From contig DUPN01000045.1 in the NCBI GenBank assembly GCA_012838305.1, positions 1-43,341 of the forward strand: 43,341 nucleotides of DNA, written 5' to 3'. A program made the position numbers and the translations under genes. Each line of letters starts with the position of its first letter. Positions within the stretch are counted from its first letter, which is position 1. The DNA comes from Bacillota bacterium. Lineage in GTDB: Bacteria; Bacillota; Limnochordia; Darwinibacteriales; Darwinibacteriaceae. Below are positions 40,323-43,341 of the stretch, piece after piece. The notes below the pieces were generated by a model, which was not told the DNA's origin, searched no databases, and worked only from the letters and a program-made list of their open reading frames with translations.

Positions 40323-41809
40323 AGGAAGTTGGTTTAGGGGTTGCGCTAGCCTTGGTCGTCTTAGCGTTTCGATCAGGATTTGATTTTTCCATCTTCTTGC
40401 TTCCAATCAGCCTGATCGCCTTGGGCATACTGGTGATCAGCGGACGTACGGGCATGACTCCACGTTTCAGCTTAAACACCCTAGGATCAAATGATGACAG
40501 CAAAATCCCTGCAGTAACATTCGCCGACATTGGCGGCCAAGAGATGGCCAAACGAGAGTTTCTGGAAGCGCTTTCCTTTTTAACAGAGAGTTCGAGGACT
40601 CGGGCCTTAGGCATTCGGCCCCTCAAGGGCGTGCTCCTTACTGGACCGCCCGGAACGGGAAAGACCTTGATGGCCAAGGCTGCTGCCAACTACACTGGCT
40701 CCGTCTTTTTGGCAGCTTCAGGTTCGCAATTTGTGCAAATGTATGCGGGCGTCGGTGCCAGTCGTGTTCGCCAGATTTTCAAGCAGGCTCGTAATATGGC
40801 GGAGCGGGAGGGCAAGAGCAGCGCCATTATTTTCATTGACGAGATTGATGTGTTAGGAGCAAAGAGGGGTAAGAACGTGAGTCATATGGAGTATGATCAG
40901 ACGCTAAACGAGCTGCTCACCCAAATTGACGGCATACGCAGTGAGCACCCTGTACAGCTTCTGGTGGTGGGTGCCACCAACCGCAGTGATCTGCTAGACC
41001 CCGCTTTGCTCAGACCGGGACGTTTTGATCGAATTGTCAAGGTGGACTTGCCGGATAAGGCCGGTCGTTTGCACATTCTGAAGATCCATGCGGTGAACAA
41101 ACCCTTAGAGCCGGGAGTCAAACTGGAAGACATTGCGCAAGAGACAGCCGGTTTCTCCGGGGCCCATCTGGAGAGCCTCTTAAATGAGGCTGCCATCGGC
41201 GCTCTGCGTCAAGGACGTGATTGCATTAGTCAGCAGGATTTGAGCGAAGCGATTGAGAAAGTTATGCTGGGAGAAAAGTCCCATCGCTCCCTGCAAAAAG
41301 AGGAACGAGAGCGGGTGGCCTTTCATGAAGTGGGGCATGCCCTCCTGAGCGAGCATGTCAGGCCAGGGTCTGTGGCTTCGATTACGATTGCTTCCCGCAG
41401 TCAAGCTCTGGGTTATATCCGCCAGAATCCCAAAGGCGATCAATACCTGTATACAAGAGATCAGCTTGTGGAGGCCATCCAAATCTGCGTAGCCGGAGCA
41501 GTGAGTGAAGAACTCATCTATGGGCAGCGTTCTACGGGTGCTGTGGGAGATATTGAACAGGCCACAGAATTGGCCAAGCGCATGGTCTTTGCAGGTTTGT
41601 CCCCGCTAGGTATTGTGAGCACCGATCTGTCCGGCGATATTCTCCACAAGACGATAGCTCAAATCATCCGGGAACAGGAAGAAAGCGTCAGAAGCCATCT
41701 CCAAGAAAAGCTGGGACTCATTCGGCGAGTTACAGCACGGCTCCTGGAAGAAGAGAGCCTTACCGGTGAGGTCTTGCGTGCCTTGATGGGGGCGAAACAA
41801 GTCTCTTAG
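40307..41809 (+). CDS. FtsH-like membrane AAA+ zinc protease without the extracytoplasmic domain
   Basis: ATP-dependent membrane protease homologue. Two adjacent membrane helices (about residues 8-22 and 28-45) are joined by only a few residues, whereas standard FtsH has a ~70-residue external domain there. The AAA domain has Walker A GPPGTGKT (113-120), Walker B IIFIDEID (D178-E179) and the second region of homology in GATNRSDLLDPALLRPGRFD. The protease domain has H340-E-V-G-H344 and the third zinc ligand D415 in GAVGDIEQATELAK. Its 500 residues make it shorter than FtsH (about 600+). TTG 40307 start with GGGGGTGA 6 nt upstream. All catalytic residues are present, so it should be active; a full-length housekeeping FtsH probably exists elsewhere. 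Confidence 0.88.
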   Translation: MDKWLKEVGLGVALALVVLAFRSGFDFSIFLLPISLIALGILVISGRTGMTPRFSLNTLGSNDDSKIPAVTFADIGGQEMAKREFLEALSFLTESSRTRALGIRPLKGVLLTGPPGTGKTLMAKAAANYTGSVFLAASGSQFVQMYAGVGASRVRQIFKQARNMAEREGKSSAIIFIDEIDVLGAKRGKNVSHMEYDQTLNELLTQIDGIRSEHPVQLLVVGATNRSDLLDPALLRPGRFDRIVKVDLPDKAGRLHILKIHAVNKPLEPGVKLEDIAQETAGFSGAHLESLLNEAAIGALRQGRDCISQQDLSEAIEKVMLGEKSHRSLQKEERERVAFHEVGHALLSEHVRPGSVASITIASRSQALGYIRQNPKGDQYLYTRDQLVEAIQICVAGAVSEELIYGQRSTGAVGDIEQATELAKRMVFAGLSPLGIVSTDLSGDILHKTIAQIIREQEESVRSHLQEKLGLIRRVTARLLEEESLTGEVLRALMGAKQVS

Positions 41810-41836
41810 GCCGAGGTCTTTTCCCATGTCTTGCGG

Positions 41837-41865
41837 TTGTTCAGCGTCTTAGAACCTGTTATAAT
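41837..41865 (+). promoter_or_regulatory. Sigma-A promoter in a convergent gap, pointing antisense through the UPF0756 gene
   Basis: TTGTTC (41837-41842), 17-bp spacer, then TATAAT (41860-41865) with a TGn extension (41857-41859). Transcription from near 41872 would run antisense to the whole UPF0756 gene and reach the divergent-PAP2 gene at about 42373. No other plus-strand promoter for that gene was recognised. Confidence 0.55.
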
Positions 41866-41866
41866 G

Positions 41867-42313
41867 TTAGCGTAAGAAAACGCGTACGAGTAAAGCGGTG
41901 ATTCCCGCTGCCATAATCGGGCCTACGGAGACTCCACCAAAGAAAAACACGCTGACCATGACTCCAATCAGGATACCGGGAATGATCGAAGGTTCCACTG
42001 CAACCAAATCCAAACCCTGGCTATTGAGATAAGCTCCTATAATTCCCCCCAGGATGGCGAAAACACCGATGGGGCTGAATAGGGAAGAAATCATGTTTTC
42101 CATGGTCAACTGGCCATTGGCCAGGGGCAGCAAAAGAGCGATGGTCAAAAAAAGGAGTCCCGCTTCGAGCCCACGGCTCTGAATTAAGGGGAAGAAGCGG
42201 TTCAGGCGCATCAAGTCCAGGAAGAAGACGATGGCGGCTGCGGCACCGAGCAGGTTGTTTTTGGTGAGGAGTGCGATGAGAAAGACGACCAACAAGGGAA
42301 AGATTGAGGTCAT
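41867..42313 (-). CDS. UPF0756 (DUF441, YtwI-like) membrane protein
   Basis: A 148-residue polytopic protein with about four helices. Family marks are LIALLTKNNLLGAAAAIVFF, FFPLIQSRGLEAGLLFLTIA, LLLPLANGQLTMENMISSLF, SPIGVFAILGGIIGAYLNSQ, GLDLVAVEPSIIPGILIG and the end GGVSVGPIMAAGITALL. Function is unknown; conserved in many Firmicutes. ATG 42313 has GAGGAGGGATAAAA upstream. Its own promoter is visible (42332-42360). It converges on the FtsH-like gene with 57 bp between and diverges from the PAP2-type gene. Confidence 0.88.
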   Translation of the reverse strand: MTSIFPLLVVFLIALLTKNNLLGAAAAIVFFLDLMRLNRFFPLIQSRGLEAGLLFLTIALLLPLANGQLTMENMISSLFSPIGVFAILGGIIGAYLNSQGLDLVAVEPSIIPGILIGVMVSVFFFGGVSVGPIMAAGITALLVRVFLR

Positions 42314-42331
42314 TTTTATCCCTCCTCGATC

Positions 42332-42360
42332 ATCCTATTCCGAAGTTGACACGATATGAA
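42332..42360 (-). promoter_or_regulatory. Sigma-A promoter of the UPF0756 gene
   Basis: On the minus strand: -35 TTCATA (complement of 42355-42360) and -10 TAGGAT (complement of 42332-42337), each four matches to consensus, with an exact 17-bp spacer. Transcription would start about 12 nt before the ATG. Confidence 0.5.
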
Positions 42361-42372
42361 GGGGGCAGGGCC

Positions 42373-42822
42373 ATTAATTCACAACCCATCTTTAGCCAGA
42401 TTCAAAGCAACCAGGTACTCATGGCGTCCATTTTGGCTTGGGCCCTTGCCCAGTTTTTCAAGATCATTTCTTGGGCTTTTGTCTCCCGAGAACTGAACTT
42501 CAAGCGCTTAGTGGAGCCCGGCGGAATGCCGAGTTCTCACAGTGCGTTTGTGACATCACTCTCCACGGGGATTGGGCTGCGCGAGGGCTTCGGTTCGACC
42601 ATGTTTGCCCTGGCTGCGGTATTTGCTGTGATTGTCATGTACGATGCGGCCGGTGTCAGGCGCGCAGCGGGGAGACAAGCCAGAGTACTTAATGCCATGA
42701 TAGAGGATCTAAACCGCAGGGAGTTGCATCCCGAGCGTTTGCGGGAGTTGTTAGGACATACACCGTTTGAGGTCCTTGTAGGTGCTTTGCTGGGCATCGT
42801 AATTGCTTTGTGGCGGGTATGA
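42373..42822 (+). CDS. Divergent PAP2-family (YuiD/DUF212) membrane protein; probable ATT start
   Basis: Acid-phosphatase/haloperoxidase-related membrane protein of about 149 residues. The family core is plain: LVEPGGMPSSHSAFVTSLST, GIGLREGFGSTMFALAAVFA and VIVMYDAAGVRRAAGRQARV, followed by the C-terminal helix LVGALLGIVIALWRV. Substrate is unknown; a lipid phosphate is likely by family. Homologues begin 10-15 residues before the first helix. The only normal starts are TTG 42304 (inside the divergent gene's leader), TTG 42349 (no SD) and ATG 42421 (no SD, too late). ATT 42373 has GAAGGGGG (42358-42365) 7 nt upstream and gives MNSQPIFSQIQSNQVLMASI, so I place the start there. Confidence 0.82.
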   Translation: MNSQPIFSQIQSNQVLMASILAWALAQFFKIISWAFVSRELNFKRLVEPGGMPSSHSAFVTSLSTGIGLREGFGSTMFALAAVFAVIVMYDAAGVRRAAGRQARVLNAMIEDLNRRELHPERLRELLGHTPFEVLVGALLGIVIALWRV

Positions 42823-42824
42823 GT

Positions 42825-42852
42825 AAAGGCACAGGAATCAACCTGTGCCTTT
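42825..42852. terminator. Bidirectional terminator between convergent genes
   Basis: Eleven-bp perfect stem AAAGGCACAGG (42825-42835) with CCTGTGCCTTT (42842-42852), loop AATCAA. It starts 2 nt after the PAP2-type stop and ends 7 nt before the stop of the minus-strand gene. Confidence 0.85.
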
Positions 42853-42859
42853 CTTGAAA

Positions 42860-43341
42860 CTAAGGTCTCCACATTTGGGGCGGGGAGTAGAAGCCCACAA
42901 AGCCGCTGCTGCTAACGGCAGCTACTACATAGGTGAGTTCAGGCGGGTGGTCCGGCTCTAGGTTGTGCAGATAGCTCAGCTCCTGAAGGGGGACGGGATT
43001 CAGCAGTTCAAAACGGTCCAGAGGCCTTTCTTGGACCAGGAGGAAATACCCTGATACATCCCAGTGCGTGACCGGATCCCAGGTGATCAAGACACCCTCA
43101 GCCGCAGCAGCAAGGGTCAGGTTTGTGGGGGCGGGCAACAGAGGTTCCAAACGTCCCGATAGATGCAAACCTTCTGTGACCGGGCTCCAGGTGATCAAAC
43201 ACTTCTCGTTTTCTAGGATATGGATGATCTCCCAGACACCCAGACCAAGTCTGTCTCCCACGCGGAAGGACTCCGTGTAGAGCTCGATCTTGAACTCATA
43301 GCTGCCTGGAGGTAGGGATATGGTTTTTTCCAGGGGCGTTG
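42860..43341 (-). CDS. C-terminal part of a fibronectin-III-like secreted or surface protein, truncated by window edge
   Basis: Open to the right edge: reading from 43341 leftwards the frame continues through LEKTISLPPGSYEFKIELYT before the GTG at 43261, so this is the end of a larger protein. About 160 residues are visible. The first part looks like a beta-sandwich (LPPGSYEFKIELYTESFRVG, then ILENEKCLITWSPV). The second is an FN3-like module: APTNLTLAAAAEGVLITWDP, WDVSGYFLLVQER, YLHNLEPDHPPELTYVVAAV and SSSGFVGFYSPPQ. Such modules are common in extracellular or envelope proteins of Firmicutes; partner domains are out of view, and I cannot name a function. Confidence 0.7.
   Translation of the reverse strand, partial: TPLEKTISLPPGSYEFKIELYTESFRVGDRLGLGVWEIIHILENEKCLITWSPVTEGLHLSGRLEPLLPAPTNLTLAAAAEGVLITWDPVTHWDVSGYFLLVQERPLDRFELLNPVPLQELSYLHNLEPDHPPELTYVVAAVSSSGFVGFYSPPQMWRP

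Noticed and set aside
42349-42354. TTGACA at 42349 as -35 of the divergent-PAP2 gene
   Set aside because: No acceptable -10 lies 16-18 bp downstream; the region there is the SD GAAGGGGG and the coding start.

Overview
The window comes from an endospore-forming Bacillota (Firmicutes) chromosome, probably an anaerobe from a deep clostridial or Limnochordia-like lineage rather than a Bacillus. It carries sigE, spoIIGA, sigG, spoIIR, spoIIP, a ymxH-family gene, a spoIIIE-type DNA translocase and a spoVD/spoVE-type dcw cluster. RNase P RNA is of the ancestral class A form, and the ATP synthase c subunit has a two-carboxylate, Na+-type site. Both solute-binding proteins lack a lipobox, which would suit a diderm Firmicute, but that is inference. 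No phage, IS element, CRISPR array or resistance island was seen; this is core chromosome.

Layout. 1-480: 3' end of rpoD, then a tRNA with anticodon CAT that has its own strong promoter and terminator. 936-4322: a peptide-type ABC importer (binding protein, attenuator hairpin, two permeases, no ATPase genes). 4407-5597: Nif3-family protein and rnpB. 5617-17820: a dcw (division and cell wall) cluster with promoter and MraZ box, then mraZ, rsmH, ftsL, spoVD-like PBP, murE, murF, mraY, ftsW/spoVE, murA, ftsQ, ftsZ and a terminator. murD, murG, murB and ftsA are absent from it, and murC lies about 9 kb downstream. 17830-21130: spoIIGA-sigE on the minus strand, back to back with sigG-spoIIR on the plus strand. 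21219-28032: ymxH-like, nrdR, spoIIIE/ftsK, rodZ-like, hslO (Hsp33), spoIIP, murC.

28024-30687 (minus): a YqhG-like protein and a SNF2/Rad54-type helicase. 30877-34942: a second peptide-type ABC importer, again without ATPases. 34975-37675 (minus): a truncated ATP synthase operon (atpZ/I, atpI, atpB, atpE, atpF, atpH) that stops at a terminator right after atpH, so the alpha, gamma, beta and epsilon genes must lie elsewhere. 37825-41809: rimO, pgsA, an unknown membrane-anchored protein, and an FtsH-like AAA protease without the usual extracytoplasmic domain. 41867-42822: a divergent pair, UPF0756 and a divergent-PAP2 (YuiD-type) protein. 42860-43341: the C-terminal part of a fibronectin-III-like protein running off the edge.

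Together the central 25 kb couples peptidoglycan precursor synthesis, septation and the forespore/mother-cell programme. FtsZ and SpoVD/FtsW build the septum, SpoIIIE pumps DNA across it, SpoIIR and SpoIIGA activate pro-sigma E, SpoIIP remodels the septum, and sigma G acts in the forespore. Short CATA-type elements before ftsW, murA, the ymxH-like gene and spoIIP look like sigma-E -10 boxes. The least explained material is the pgsA-linked unknown protein plus short FtsH-like protease, the split ATP synthase operon with its two-carboxylate c ring, and the YqhG/SNF2 pair.
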